Positions 7,608-14,546 of a stretch of DNA of 33,060 nt are shown here, one piece after another; the first letter of the stretch is position 1; the number at the start of each line of letters is the position of its first letter. A program made the translations under genes and the position numbers. Under the pieces are notes generated by a model. It saw only the letters and a program-made list of their open reading frames with translations, searched no databases and was not told the origin of the DNA. This DNA comes from Lachnoclostridium sp. An138 (GTDB taxonomy: Bacteria; Bacillota; Clostridia; Lachnospirales; Lachnospiraceae): contig NZ_NFLF01000030.1 in assembly GCF_002160765.1 (NCBI RefSeq), forward strand, positions 1-33,060. The letters run 5' to 3'.

Positions 7608-7645
7608 TATCAACCACAAATGTGATTGCGAAAGGAGGACAAAAA

Positions 7646-7843
7646 GTGAGGTTGAGCAAAGAAAAAATTGATCTGGCTATGGCAAGGGAAAAGCTGACTG
7701 TTACAGAACTTGCAAAGCGATATGGTGTAAGCAGATCACGGATGAATTTCATATTAAATTGTCGAGAAGTGACAACAGTGTGTGCTGGTCGTATGGCAGA
7801 TTCTTTGAAAGTCGATGTAATTGATATTTTGGAGGAGGCGTGA
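7646..7843 (+). CDS. Small Cro-like HTH regulator
   Basis: A 65-aa protein starting at GTG 7646, 7 bases after AAAGGAGGA; the longer open frame from 7568 runs through the operators and has no ribosome site. An HTH fills most of the protein: MAREKLTVTELAKRYGVSRS RMNFILN, then a short C-terminal helix (VDVIDILEEA). First gene of the rightward operon and divergent from the XRE repressor, so probably the antirepressor/Cro arm of the switch. Its stop overlaps the next gene region. Confidence 0.85.
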   Translation: MRLSKEKIDLAMAREKLTVTELAKRYGVSRSRMNFILNCREVTTVCAGRMADSLKVDVIDILEEA

Positions 7844-7845
7844 CT

Positions 7846-8052
7846 ATGCAATACCGTATCGAGTATGCAGGAAAAGGTCCCTATGATTTCGTAAATGGCA
7901 GATCGGAGCTGTTGAGACGATTGCAGGGTACTTCAAGAAAAATTATTGACATCCGGAAAGTCTATAAATCTGGCTCAACAGATTCGGTTCTTGACAGGTA
8001 TATGTGTTACCTTGAACAGAAAAATGTAGAAGGGAGTGAACAACATGGATAA
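7846..8052 (+). CDS. Hypothetical 68-aa protein of early operon
   Basis: The ATG at 7846 has GGAGGAGG 7 bases upstream, 2 bases after the preceding stop codon. Small basic protein, MQYRIEYAGKGPYDFVNG at the N-terminus, with no domain I recognise and no membrane segment. Its end overlaps the next start (8045) by 8 bases, so it is translationally coupled in the operon. Confidence 0.7.
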   Translation: MQYRIEYAGKGPYDFVNGRSELLRRLQGTSRKIIDIRKVYKSGSTDSVLDRYMCYLEQKNVEGSEQHG

Positions 8053-8413
8053 ATCACAGCTTATTAATCGGTATACAGAGCTGGCGCATCGGCGCTCTGA
8101 GCTTCTTCTGTCCAGTCCGTGGGACCCAGATGTAGAGCGACAGGACCGTATACTCTGCCAGGAATTATCGGCGCTTGAGATTGCTTTGCGGGCATCTGCT
8201 GAAGAAACGGCGCACGTTCCTACAATGCTCGGCCTGCGGGAAGCCGCGGAGCAGACAGGATTGTCTTATGACCATCTCAGAAAATTGTGTCTGCAAGGAG
8301 AGGTAACATATATACGAGCTGGCTCCCGGTTCTTGATAAATAAGGAGAAGCTGATTGAGTATCTCAATAACCCAGGACAAGGTCGAAGAAAGGAAGCACG
8401 TATTGCCAAGTAA
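8045..8413 (+). CDS. Excisionase-family (HTH_17-like) DNA-binding protein
   Basis: A 122-aa protein. The ATG at 8045 follows AAGGGAG by 8 bases. The C-terminal half carries a MerR/excisionase-type winged helix: TMLGLREAAEQTGLSYDHLRK, then GEVTYIRAGSRFLINKEKLIEYL. The N-terminal half (about 1-60) is helical with acidic and Arg residues. It would assist the integrase in excision or regulate a promoter, as AlpA-like proteins do in phage satellites. It lies between the Cro-like gene and the replication ATPase, a normal place for such a gene. Confidence 0.85.
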   Translation: MDKSQLINRYTELAHRRSELLLSSPWDPDVERQDRILCQELSALEIALRASAEETAHVPTMLGLREAAEQTGLSYDHLRKLCLQGEVTYIRAGSRFLINKEKLIEYLNNPGQGRRKEARIAK

Positions 8414-8792
8414 AGATGAGCTTCTGAACAGTATTCGGCCAGATATGAGATTGACGAAAGATTTCTTCCGGCGGGTATATGGATATGAAATATCATATCC
8501 AGACTTTGCAGAAGAAGCCATATCAGCATTAGAAGCGGCAGGGTGTACCCGGGCGCGGGAGCATTATGAAATTTGGGTAGGCGAGTATGAATCAAAGCAT
8601 GACGCTCAAATGAAGGAAGTTTCTGTTTGGTATGTGCAGGAATCTAAAAGACAATGGGAGAAAAGGCAGAAAGAAGGTGAGGCGGTACGAGCGAGACAGC
8701 CAGAGGTGGAACAACTGAAAACGGACTTACAGCGGAAGAGCGACAGAGAGCTATTGATCTTATTGCAGAGGTTGAAGCAGAGCGACGCGTAG
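8403..8792 (+). CDS. Hypothetical helical protein upstream of the RepA-like ATPase
   Basis: The frame is open from about 8355, but the best start is TTG 8403, about 7 bases after AAAGGAAG and overlapping the previous stop; this gives 129 aa. Residues about 5-60 (DELLNSIRPDMRLTKDFFRR, SYPDFAEEAISALEAAG) form a compact helical region. The rest is a charged, Glu/Lys/Arg/Gln-rich helix. No family recognised. The last third overlaps an open stretch in the frame of the next gene that looks protein-like, so a frameshift may exist here. Confidence 0.6.
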   Translation: MPSKDELLNSIRPDMRLTKDFFRRVYGYEISYPDFAEEAISALEAAGCTRAREHYEIWVGEYESKHDAQMKEVSVWYVQESKRQWEKRQKEGEAVRARQPEVEQLKTDLQRKSDRELLILLQRLKQSDA

Positions 8793-8842
8793 GCAATAAG
8801 GCAGTCTTTGATAAAGGTGAATTTAGGTTAGCAAAACAACCG

Positions 8843-9877
8843 ATGAAATTTAGCCTGGAAAAAGCAAGTAACGTTATTATAAAAAATCCAGAATGGCTGA
8901 TTCCGGAATATATTCCTAGATACGGAATAACCACAATAGCTGGTGAGGGTGGAACTGGAAAAACATCTGTCTGGTGTGAGATTGTAGCAAGTATCACATC
9001 GGGAAGAAATTCGTTTCTTCTGGGAGGACAGGTACCATTTACTAGTCCTCCGGAGGATGTTTTGGTGCTGTCGGCAGAAGATTCCTGGTCATATGTTCTT
9101 CGCGCCCGGCTTGAAGCCAATGGCGCAGATCTTGACAGGATTAGTTTTCTGTCACCAGAGGATGAAAGATTTGTCGATCTGAATTTTAACGGTGACTTAT
9201 TGAAAGGGATTATCGAAGAGAATCGGCCGAGTGTTATTGTGTTTGACCCTTTGCAGGCATTTGTTCCGGCTAATTTGAAGATGGGTGATAGGAATGCTAT
9301 GAGAAAATGCTTTTCTCCATTGATTGGATATGGTGAACAGTACAAGGTCACGTCAATTATTATCGCTCATGCAAATAAACAGTCAGGAGTATGGGGAAGA
9401 AAGAGGATTGCAGACAGCTCCGATATTTGGGATGCGTCCAGATCTGTTCTTATGGTGGGAACTACACCAGATGAAGGTATCCGGTACATATCTCAGGAAA
9501 AATCAAATTACGGGAAACTGAGTGATACTGTCTTATTTTCGCTCGATGAATGCGTACCGACCTTTAAATGTTATTCAACCAAGAGAGATAGGGAATTTAT
9601 TCAGGCTGAAGCGAGGGAACGGAATATAAGGCCAGTGGTTGAAGATGCAAAGGATTTTATTATTGATACACTTAGAGAGCGGAAGCAGATAGAGATTCCT
9701 GAGTTAGATGGATTAGCCGTTGCAAACGGAATTAGCGAAAACGCTTTAAAGAATGCAAAGGCGGTTCTTAAAAAAGACAATTTAACACATGTTTGGTCTG
9801 TAGGATTTAATCCTAAAAAATATTTTATGTCTCTTAAAGCCCCCGAGAAAATCAACGAGTACGTTAAAAACCTTTAA
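8843..9877 (+). CDS. RepA-type AAA ATPase/helicase (AAA_25-like)
   Basis: A 344-aa RecA-fold ATPase. Walker A is GEGGTGKT at residues 34-41, Walker B VIVFD at 131-135, and IIIAHANKQSG near 173-183 is the following strand/sensor. This is the pattern of plasmid RepA hexameric helicases and related phage ATPases (PF13481). The C-terminal portion (about 255-330) looks like a winged helix. It probably acts in replication of the excised element, with the iteron-like repeats directly downstream. The ATG at 8843 has only a weak ribosome site. The same frame is open back to 8681 without ATG, GTG or TTG, and reads LTAEERQRAIDLIAEVEAERR, so the true N-terminus is uncertain. Confidence 0.85.
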   Translation: MKFSLEKASNVIIKNPEWLIPEYIPRYGITTIAGEGGTGKTSVWCEIVASITSGRNSFLLGGQVPFTSPPEDVLVLSAEDSWSYVLRARLEANGADLDRISFLSPEDERFVDLNFNGDLLKGIIEENRPSVIVFDPLQAFVPANLKMGDRNAMRKCFSPLIGYGEQYKVTSIIIAHANKQSGVWGRKRIADSSDIWDASRSVLMVGTTPDEGIRYISQEKSNYGKLSDTVLFSLDECVPTFKCYSTKRDREFIQAEARERNIRPVVEDAKDFIIDTLRERKQIEIPELDGLAVANGISENALKNAKAVLKKDNLTHVWSVGFNPKKYFMSLKAPEKINEYVKNL

Positions 9878-10003
9878 TTTATAGGGGTTTAGCGTAATAG
9901 AGGATCATCAACGAGTACGATAGAACGAATTGTTCGTACTAGGGGATGTCAACGAGTACGATAAAGCCAGTATTTATAAGGGTTTACACCGTACTGGGGG
10001 ATT
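9852..10003. repeat. Iteron-like direct repeats, candidate replication origin
   Basis: TCAACGAGTACGATA occurs at 9908-9922 and 9949-9963, and as TCAACGAGTACGTTA at 9852-9866 inside the end of the ATPase gene. A second motif, CGTA-N-T-(A/G)-G-(A/G)-GGAT, precedes two of them and recurs once more, near 9893, 9934 and 9991. Copies of the combined unit are 41 bases apart. Location beside a RepA-like gene suggests an origin with iterons. No gene is seen between 9878 and 10087. Confidence 0.65.
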
Positions 10004-10087
10004 CTTTCAGCATATATAAGAGCTATCCCCGAGTAAGCGGAAAAAATTCTTGAGGTTTTATCTTAAATTTACAGGAGGGAAAGAAAA

Positions 10088-10309
10088 ATGTTTGAGAATT
10101 GCGAAGTAATCGGAACGGTGCATTCTCAGAAGTTGGGAACTGACGTCCCGCTTCTGGGGATTACATGGATGTCAGATGAGGAATGGCAAAGGCTTGCAGA
10201 AGAAGGCGCAGTGGAAAATTACATTCGTGAGAATGACCACGAACCGGAAAGCCTGGAAGAAGCGTTCCGCTGGCAGAGAGAATGGCTGGACAACAAAGAG
10301 GTTATATAA
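10088..10309 (+). CDS. Hypothetical 73-aa acidic protein
   Basis: The ATG follows CAGGAGGGAAAGAAAA. Reads MFENCEVIGTVHSQKLG then VPLLGITWMSDEEWQRL and an acidic C-terminal helix. The VPLLG-x3-MSDE core recurs in the protein at 11425-11664, so both belong to one small family. Function unknown. It opens a cluster of very small genes after the replication region. Confidence 0.75.
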   Translation: MFENCEVIGTVHSQKLGTDVPLLGITWMSDEEWQRLAEEGAVENYIRENDHEPESLEEAFRWQREWLDNKEVI

Positions 10310-10344
10310 GCGCCGCACTATCTGCGGACGGAAGGGAGGTTTTT

Positions 10345-10596
10345 ATGGACGAGAAACTTTTAGAAAAGCTGGACGAGCTGATACAGGAGCTGTCCTGTAT
10401 GAATGCAACCCTGGAGAGCATTTCAGATAATCTGGAGGTTTTGGCGGGCTGTGTGGATGCTGATGAGGGGAAGCCGCGGCTGCTCATTGATGGTCGTGTG
10501 GCAAAGTATGATCCGGTGGCTGTGCAAAATGCCCGGGCAGTACAGCGGAGAATGGCTGGCGTATCTGAGCAGAACAGGAGGAACGAGGCGGAATGA
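10345..10596 (+). CDS. Hypothetical 83-aa helical protein
   Basis: The ATG at 10345 lies after GGAAGGGAGGTTTTT; the frame continues upstream to 10282 without a ribosome site. The N-terminal half is an amphipathic helix (DEKLLEKLDELIQELSCMNA). No known domain. Its stop overlaps the next ATG by four bases (ATGA). Confidence 0.7.
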   Translation: MDEKLLEKLDELIQELSCMNATLESISDNLEVLAGCVDADEGKPRLLIDGRVAKYDPVAVQNARAVQRRMAGVSEQNRRNEAE

Positions 10597-10814
10597 AAAT
10601 TATGATTCAGGACAGAACAATGATTATTGAACAGCCCCGATGCCTCTGGGTAGAGCCACGGGCCGAGCCTGAAGGCGGAGTTATTGCCAGTAATGTCCGG
10701 CGTGCTCCGATTCTGGGAGAGTATCCTACAAAGGAGCGGGCATTGGAGGTGCTGAATGAAATCTTTGAGTATCAGAGACACGGCAAAGTCAATTACTATA
10801 TGCCAATAAAATGA
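10593..10814 (+). CDS. Hypothetical 73-aa protein
   Basis: Start overlaps the preceding stop (ATGA), with AGGAGG 7-12 bases before. Begins MKIMIQDRTMIIEQPRCLW, ends with a helix (TKERALEVLNEIFEYQRHGK). The alternation of beta-like and helical parts suggests a small folded domain; no family recognised. Confidence 0.7.
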   Translation: MKIMIQDRTMIIEQPRCLWVEPRAEPEGGVIASNVRRAPILGEYPTKERALEVLNEIFEYQRHGKVNYYMPIK

Positions 10815-10918
10815 AAATGCCCTTACCAGTGCGCCAACACTGGCAGGGGCGGCATAGCCGGAGCTACACAATAAAACCATTTACACAGTAGCACGATTCC
10901 GGCGGAAAGGTCAATATT
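10815..10918 (+). promoter_or_regulatory. Structured spacer with GTGCGCCAACAC / GGCGGCATA motif, copy 1
   Basis: GTGCGCCAACAC (10829-10840) is followed 7 bases later by GGCGGCATA (10848-10856). CAGTGCGCCAACACTG can fold as a small hairpin, and GCCGGAGC follows. The same pair of motifs recurs at 11964-11992. It sits upstream of the gene at 10919, suggesting a shared leader or protein-binding element. Confidence 0.45.
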
Positions 10919-11428
10919 ATGAAATATGAAAAAGTGAATGAGAAATTAAGGATTTTCTCTTGTAGTATATCTGATTTGACAAGTGAACAAGCGGCACATT
11001 TCTTGCAGTTATGGGAAGATGGAGCAACATTGGGAATGTTATCTTTGTTTTATGATCTGGAAGAAGATGCTCTTGTGCTAAATAGGGATAATAAGGAATA
11101 TCCCAAGTATTTGGAAATGGCTGAATTTGTTTTAAGTGCAGATGATAAAACTCTGGAATCATTTGAAAAATCTTTGCCGGAAAGCACAAGAGAGACATTT
11201 TATGTAATTGATAATTTTAAACGCCAAAGAAAGGCAAGGCAGGAGGTTCGGATAATTGAGCATCAACAGCCTATATATAGATATTCGCCTGAAGGGGATG
11301 TGTTGAGGGAGCTATGCTGCATCCGCAATGATTGGCTTTTACTGTCTCTGGTGTATAATTATGGCTTTATTCAAGGAAAGAGAGTAGAGAGAAGAAGAAA
11401 AAACCAGAAGGGAGGTGCGAAGGCATGA
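10919..11428 (+). CDS. Hypothetical 169-aa protein
   Basis: The ATG at 10919 lies 11 bases after GGCGGAAAGG. Mostly helical, with an acidic first half (FLQLWEDGATLGMLSLFYDL) and a basic C-terminal tail (GKRVERRRKNQKGGAKA). No known domain, signal peptide or clear membrane segment, although LLLSLVYNYGFIQG near residue 140 is hydrophobic. Stop overlaps the next start (ATGATG). Confidence 0.7.
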   Translation: MKYEKVNEKLRIFSCSISDLTSEQAAHFLQLWEDGATLGMLSLFYDLEEDALVLNRDNKEYPKYLEMAEFVLSADDKTLESFEKSLPESTRETFYVIDNFKRQRKARQEVRIIEHQQPIYRYSPEGDVLRELCCIRNDWLLLSLVYNYGFIQGKRVERRRKNQKGGAKA

Positions 11429-11664
11429 TGAACTTTAATCTCATTGAAGAAAACGGCGTTCAGTTTATGGAAATGTATTGTCCCAGCGTTGCGGAGGTCG
11501 TGGGCCTGGCTCCGAAAGGAAGCTCTAAGCCACTGCGCTTCCCGATTATAGGATTTGAGAAAGATGGAGAGGGCAATATGGTTCCTCTTTTGGGTGTCAA
11601 AATGATGTCGGATGAGAAGTACAAACAAATGACAAGGGAGAAAAGATATTATGGCGGAATATAA
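11425..11664 (+). CDS. Hypothetical 79-aa protein, paralogue of the 10088 gene
   Basis: Start overlaps the previous stop and has AGGGAGGTG upstream. The C-terminal half reads VPLLGVKMMSDEKYKQM, matching VPLLGITWMSDEEWQRL in the 10088-10309 product. The N-terminal half (NLIEENGVQFMEMYC) differs. Function unknown. It overlaps the next gene by 14 bases. Confidence 0.75.
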   Translation: MMNFNLIEENGVQFMEMYCPSVAEVVGLAPKGSSKPLRFPIIGFEKDGEGNMVPLLGVKMMSDEKYKQMTREKRYYGGI

Positions 11665-11845
11665 AGAATTTGTTTTGAGCATTGCAGAGACTGTTGTGTA
11701 TGTGAAAAAGCTGACAGATGAACAATATCGGAAGTGGAGGAAAGAGGCCTTGGAGTTGGCGGATCAGAGTACAAGTGAGATCGCCGGAAAGGTTTTAGAA
11801 TTAATTGACGTTTATAGAAAGAGGAAGATAAATGTTTGCAACTGA
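11651..11845 (+). CDS. Hypothetical 64-aa helical protein
   Basis: The ATG at 11651 follows AGGGAGAAAAGATATT. Helical, with LTDEQYRKWRKEALELADQ in the middle. Overlaps both neighbours by 14 bases, indicating coupled translation. No family recognised. Confidence 0.65.
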   Translation: MAEYKEFVLSIAETVVYVKKLTDEQYRKWRKEALELADQSTSEIAGKVLELIDVYRKRKINVCN

Positions 11846-11942
11846 TGTTATTTCACAGATAAAGAGACAGAGGAATGCCTGGATGATGGCCGCAATAGCC
11901 AGCCTGATATTGAACGTGATCCAGTTTATCTGCAGAAAATAA
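11832..11942 (+). CDS. 36-aa single-pass membrane peptide
   Basis: ATG at 11832 after AGAGGAAGATAA. The product has a short polar N-terminus with KRQR, then one hydrophobic helix (WMMAAIASLILNVIQFI) and a CRK tail. It overlaps the previous gene by 14 bases. Good ribosome site and coherent topology support a real gene; the role is unknown (holin-like or membrane regulator possible). Confidence 0.55.
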   Translation: MFATDVISQIKRQRNAWMMAAIASLILNVIQFICRK

Positions 11943-12160
11943 CCTTTTATGAGCCGTGGAACGGTGCGCCAACACCCGAACCCGGCGGCATATCAGGGGA
12001 AAATAAATATTATAGAGCCGGACGCAAGACGCAGAGCCAGAACCTGCTTAGAGTAGTGGAAATCTGGCTCTGTTTTTGCGTTAAATGTGGGGAGAGGTGA
12101 TTGAAAAATTTGGTGTAAAATAATAGTAATGATAATAACAACGGAGAAAGGGGCAGGAAT
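11943..12160 (+). promoter_or_regulatory. Intergenic region: second leader motif, terminator-like hairpin
   Basis: GTGCGCCAACAC (11964-11975) and GGCGGCATA (11984-11992) repeat the motif pair of 10829-10856. Downstream, CAGAGCCAGA (12032-12041) pairs with TCTGGCTCTG (12063-12072), extended by CGCA/TGCG and with TTTTT on the 3' side, a likely terminator. The segment 12090-12160 is AT-rich and may hold the promoter of the next operon, but no strong -35/-10 pair stands out. Confidence 0.5.
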
Positions 12161-12334
12161 ATGTGTAATACGGCTATAAGAAGCGCAATTCAAAACGCGG
12201 GCGTCAGGCACTGGATGGTAGCTGATAAATTGGGTATTTCGGAGACAACTTTCTGTAGAATGTTGAGAAAAGAATTGCCTGAGGAGCGCAGGAAAGAGGT
12301 GCTTGAAGCTGTGGAAAGGGCAAAGGCGGGTTGA
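12161..12334 (+). CDS. Small HTH protein, 57 aa
   Basis: ATG 12161 after GGAGAAAGGGGCAGGAAT, stop TGA at 12332-12334. The product contains a helix-turn-helix-like stretch (HWMVADKLGISETTFCRML) followed by a charged helix (LPEERRKEVLEAVERAK). Likely a small DNA-binding regulator of the downstream tail-related operon; it is too short to place in a named family with certainty. Confidence 0.7.
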   Translation: MCNTAIRSAIQNAGVRHWMVADKLGISETTFCRMLRKELPEERRKEVLEAVERAKAG

Positions 12335-12338
12335 TTGA

Positions 12339-12707
12339 GTGGCAAGAAAACGAATTTTTACAGAAGACCTCATAGCGGCTTTTCTGGAGTATGATAAGAT
12401 TTCTGATATTATGCGGGCAACTGGCCTCAGCAGGAATACAGTCACAAGGTACCGGGATGATCCACAATTTCAGGATATACTGAATCAGCGTAGAGTGCAG
12501 ATAATCCGCCGGAGTGTCCAGAAGATGCAGCAGTCTCTGACGGACTGTGTGAATGTGCTGAATCGTATCATCAATAATGATGATATTTCGCCTCAGATAA
12601 GGGTAAACGCTATTCAGATTATGATGTCGCAGTGCAAGTCTTGGACAGAAACAGCAGACTTGGCAGAGCGGGTGGAGGCACTGGAAAGGCAGAGCAAAGA
12701 GGAATAA
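12339..12707 (+). CDS. HTH protein resembling a phage terminase small subunit
   Basis: A 122-aa protein starting at GTG 12339, four bases after the previous stop. The N-terminal HTH reads FTEDLIAAFLEYDKISDIMRATGLSRNT (broken here as EDLIAAFLEYDK, then ISDIMRATGLSRNTVTRYR). A long helical region follows and ends in LAERVEALERQSKEE. This resembles small terminase subunits of the PBC5/phBC6A51 type, which recognise packaging sites. No large terminase is present, so it may act with a helper phage's motor, as satellite TerS proteins do, or simply regulate. Ribosome site is weak. Confidence 0.6.
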   Translation: MARKRIFTEDLIAAFLEYDKISDIMRATGLSRNTVTRYRDDPQFQDILNQRRVQIIRRSVQKMQQSLTDCVNVLNRIINNDDISPQIRVNAIQIMMSQCKSWTETADLAERVEALERQSKEE

Positions 12708-12730
12708 TTGACTGATTTCAGGGGTGCAAT

Positions 12731-12982
12731 ATGAAGTCTTTATATGCAAGAATCGAGGCGCTGGAGAAACAGGCTCCTCAAAATCTAATTTTGGCAGTTC
12801 CTATGGCTGATGGGACCGAAAGAAAAATGAATGTAAAAGAATTTCTGACTTGTGCTCCGGATAAGCTTGCAGATCCGGTGAAAGACAGAGAATGTATATT
12901 TCCATTTCGCATAGTACAGGGGAATAGTTTGAAAGACCTGGATGCCTTACTGGATGGATATGTACCGATGAGGGAATTATGA
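12731..12982 (+). CDS. Hypothetical 83-aa protein with LxxRIxxLE N-terminus
   Basis: ATG 12731 after TCAGGGGTGCAAT. Begins MKSLYARIEALEKQAPQN, a short coiled-coil-like helix, then a folded region (LILAVPMADGTERKMNVKEF). The first of three consecutive genes with the same kind of N-terminus. Stop overlaps the next start (ATGA). Confidence 0.7.
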   Translation: MKSLYARIEALEKQAPQNLILAVPMADGTERKMNVKEFLTCAPDKLADPVKDRECIFPFRIVQGNSLKDLDALLDGYVPMREL

Positions 12983-13422
12983 TTGAGCTTGAAAAGAGAA
13001 TTAAATTGTTAGAAAGCCGAATGGCACTTCGCCAAAAAGAAAAGAAACGGCATGAACCTTTTATGGTTCTGGCTCCCTGGTCGATAGCAAAAGATGAAAC
13101 GATTATAAAGTATTATCCGGAAGGGCTTTATCAGTCGCCAAAAGTCTTAGAGTATTTGACTTTGAGAGAAGCTGTTGATTTGGCGGATGAAGAATTTAAA
13201 AAGAAATTGTATGTTCAGGTTAGTATGGGAATGTGCATTGAATGGATGCACGTTTTCACGCAGACAGGCAAATTGTACACGCAGGAGCAAAAAGAAAGGT
13301 TTAGAAATCGGGACATGGAGCAATATCCGGAGATTGCCTGGTTATATCAAACGGATGAGGGCCGGGAAATGGCAAAGGTGCTGGCCCGTTTACCTCAAAC
13401 GTGGAGTTTCTGCGGTATTTAG
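12979..13422 (+). CDS. Hypothetical 147-aa protein with LxxRIxxLE N-terminus
   Basis: Coupled to the previous gene by ATGA overlap. Starts MIELEKRIKLLESRMALRQK, then a basic stretch and a longer domain with Trp/Tyr-rich segments (LAPWSIAKDETIIKYYPEG). No known family. The N-terminal helix matches those of the neighbours, suggesting common partners or assembly. Confidence 0.7.
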   Translation: MIELEKRIKLLESRMALRQKEKKRHEPFMVLAPWSIAKDETIIKYYPEGLYQSPKVLEYLTLREAVDLADEEFKKKLYVQVSMGMCIEWMHVFTQTGKLYTQEQKERFRNRDMEQYPEIAWLYQTDEGREMAKVLARLPQTWSFCGI

Positions 13423-13432
13423 AGGAGACAGA

Positions 13433-13645
13433 ATGAATTTAGAACAAAGAATAAGAAAGCTAGAAGATGCAGAGGAACAGAAAAAACGGAAATTTGTTGT
13501 CTTTCCTCGATTCTATAATGGACAGTATTATATCGGCGGAGAACCCATTGAGGATCTGGGAGCGTATATGCGTCAGTGTGGTGCCAAGGTTGCTATCGTT
13601 AATGATTTGCCGAGAATGAATGAAAAAGGAGAACAGATTTTATGA
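13433..13645 (+). CDS. Hypothetical 70-aa protein with LxxRIxxLE N-terminus
   Basis: The ATG at 13433 has AGAGGAGACAGA just upstream; the longer frame from 13175 is antagonised by overlap with the previous gene and lacks a ribosome site. Begins MNLEQRIRKLEDAEEQKKRK, then FVVFPRFYNGQYYIGGEP. Third member of the local group. Stop overlaps the next start (ATGA). Confidence 0.7.
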   Translation: MNLEQRIRKLEDAEEQKKRKFVVFPRFYNGQYYIGGEPIEDLGAYMRQCGAKVAIVNDLPRMNEKGEQIL

Positions 13646-14532
13646 ACAGGATACTGGCAGGAATTGTGGTAGATGAAGAACTGTACGAAAAGCTCGTAGC
13701 GCGCCGATATGACGTTTCGCCAGATTGGAGGAACGTGCCGCTTGAAACAGTAGAAATAGCTGCTGATTCAAAGGATTATGCAAAGTATCCAGAATGGCAG
13801 AAGAAGTGCCGGGAAATTGTAGAGCAGGTAAAAGCGGAAATTAAGAAATATTATTCAGCCAAAGATGGCAGAAAGGAATACAAAACTATGAGACATCAGG
13901 ATTTTACCGGATATGTGGATGATTTGAGAAAGATTCAGGAGGACATGGGCAATAAGGCCCAGAGCCTTTGTGGGACCGTGGAGAAAGCGCGGGAGACTTG
14001 GAAACGAGTAACGAATGATAAGAGCATCAGTGAGTTGGGGAGAGCCGAATGGAAGGCCACATATTTGAGGGCCGAGGAAGATTTTAAAACGGCTATTGCA
14101 GATTTACATACTGAAATGAACGAGGCACTTGACAAGGTGCAGGAACAGCTTCAGGAGCATCTGGACGATTTCTATGGTCCTAACGGAAGCCGGATTGACG
14201 ATACTACAATGAAGCTGCTTAATGCCGAGTTTCCTTTTAATGAAGCTGAATTTGACCGTCTGGCTGGCAGATATACGGATAATCCTACTATGCTCCGGAT
14301 ACTTGACCAGTACGCAAGAGCACACGAACTCAGCTCTCGGATGGTTGTGACGCTCTCCTATTATGCAAAACAGCGTGGCCAGAAGGAGATGGATTATTTC
14401 AAAGGGCTTCGTGAACTGGCGTTGATGGCTATTCGTGACAAAGGTGTGATTCCGTCCTATCAGGCCAGATTTGATGAAATGGTGGAGAAGACCATAGCAA
14501 GCCTTAAGGCTATCCCGGTGCGTCCGATGTGA
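13642..14532 (+). CDS. Hypothetical 296-aa coiled-coil protein
   Basis: Starts at the ATGA overlap with the previous gene. Mainly helical: residues about 50-190 are rich in Lys/Glu/Ala heptads (AEEDFKTAIADLHTEMNEAL, DKVQEQLQEHLDDF), with a shorter helical domain up to the C-terminus. No signal peptide, membrane segment or known domain. Its place just before tail-type genes could indicate a structural or scaffolding role, but that is a guess. Confidence 0.7.
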   Translation: MNRILAGIVVDEELYEKLVARRYDVSPDWRNVPLETVEIAADSKDYAKYPEWQKKCREIVEQVKAEIKKYYSAKDGRKEYKTMRHQDFTGYVDDLRKIQEDMGNKAQSLCGTVEKARETWKRVTNDKSISELGRAEWKATYLRAEEDFKTAIADLHTEMNEALDKVQEQLQEHLDDFYGPNGSRIDDTTMKLLNAEFPFNEAEFDRLAGRYTDNPTMLRILDQYARAHELSSRMVVTLSYYAKQRGQKEMDYFKGLRELALMAIRDKGVIPSYQARFDEMVEKTIASLKAIPVRPM

Positions 14533-14546
14533 ATTAGGAGGGCAGT

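Larger units (their letters stand above)
7561..7626. promoter_or_regulatory. Three operator sites of the lysogeny switch
   Basis: Dyads of the form ACCAC-N4-GTGGT: O1 at 7561-7574 (ACCACGTTTGTTAT, weaker right half), O2 at 7584-7597 (ATCACGAATGTGGT) and O3 at 7613-7626 (ACCACAAATGTGAT). Centres are 23 and 29 bases apart. They straddle both promoters, so a repressor bound here would control both directions. Binding protein is inferred to be the flanking XRE and/or Cro-like protein. Confidence 0.75.
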
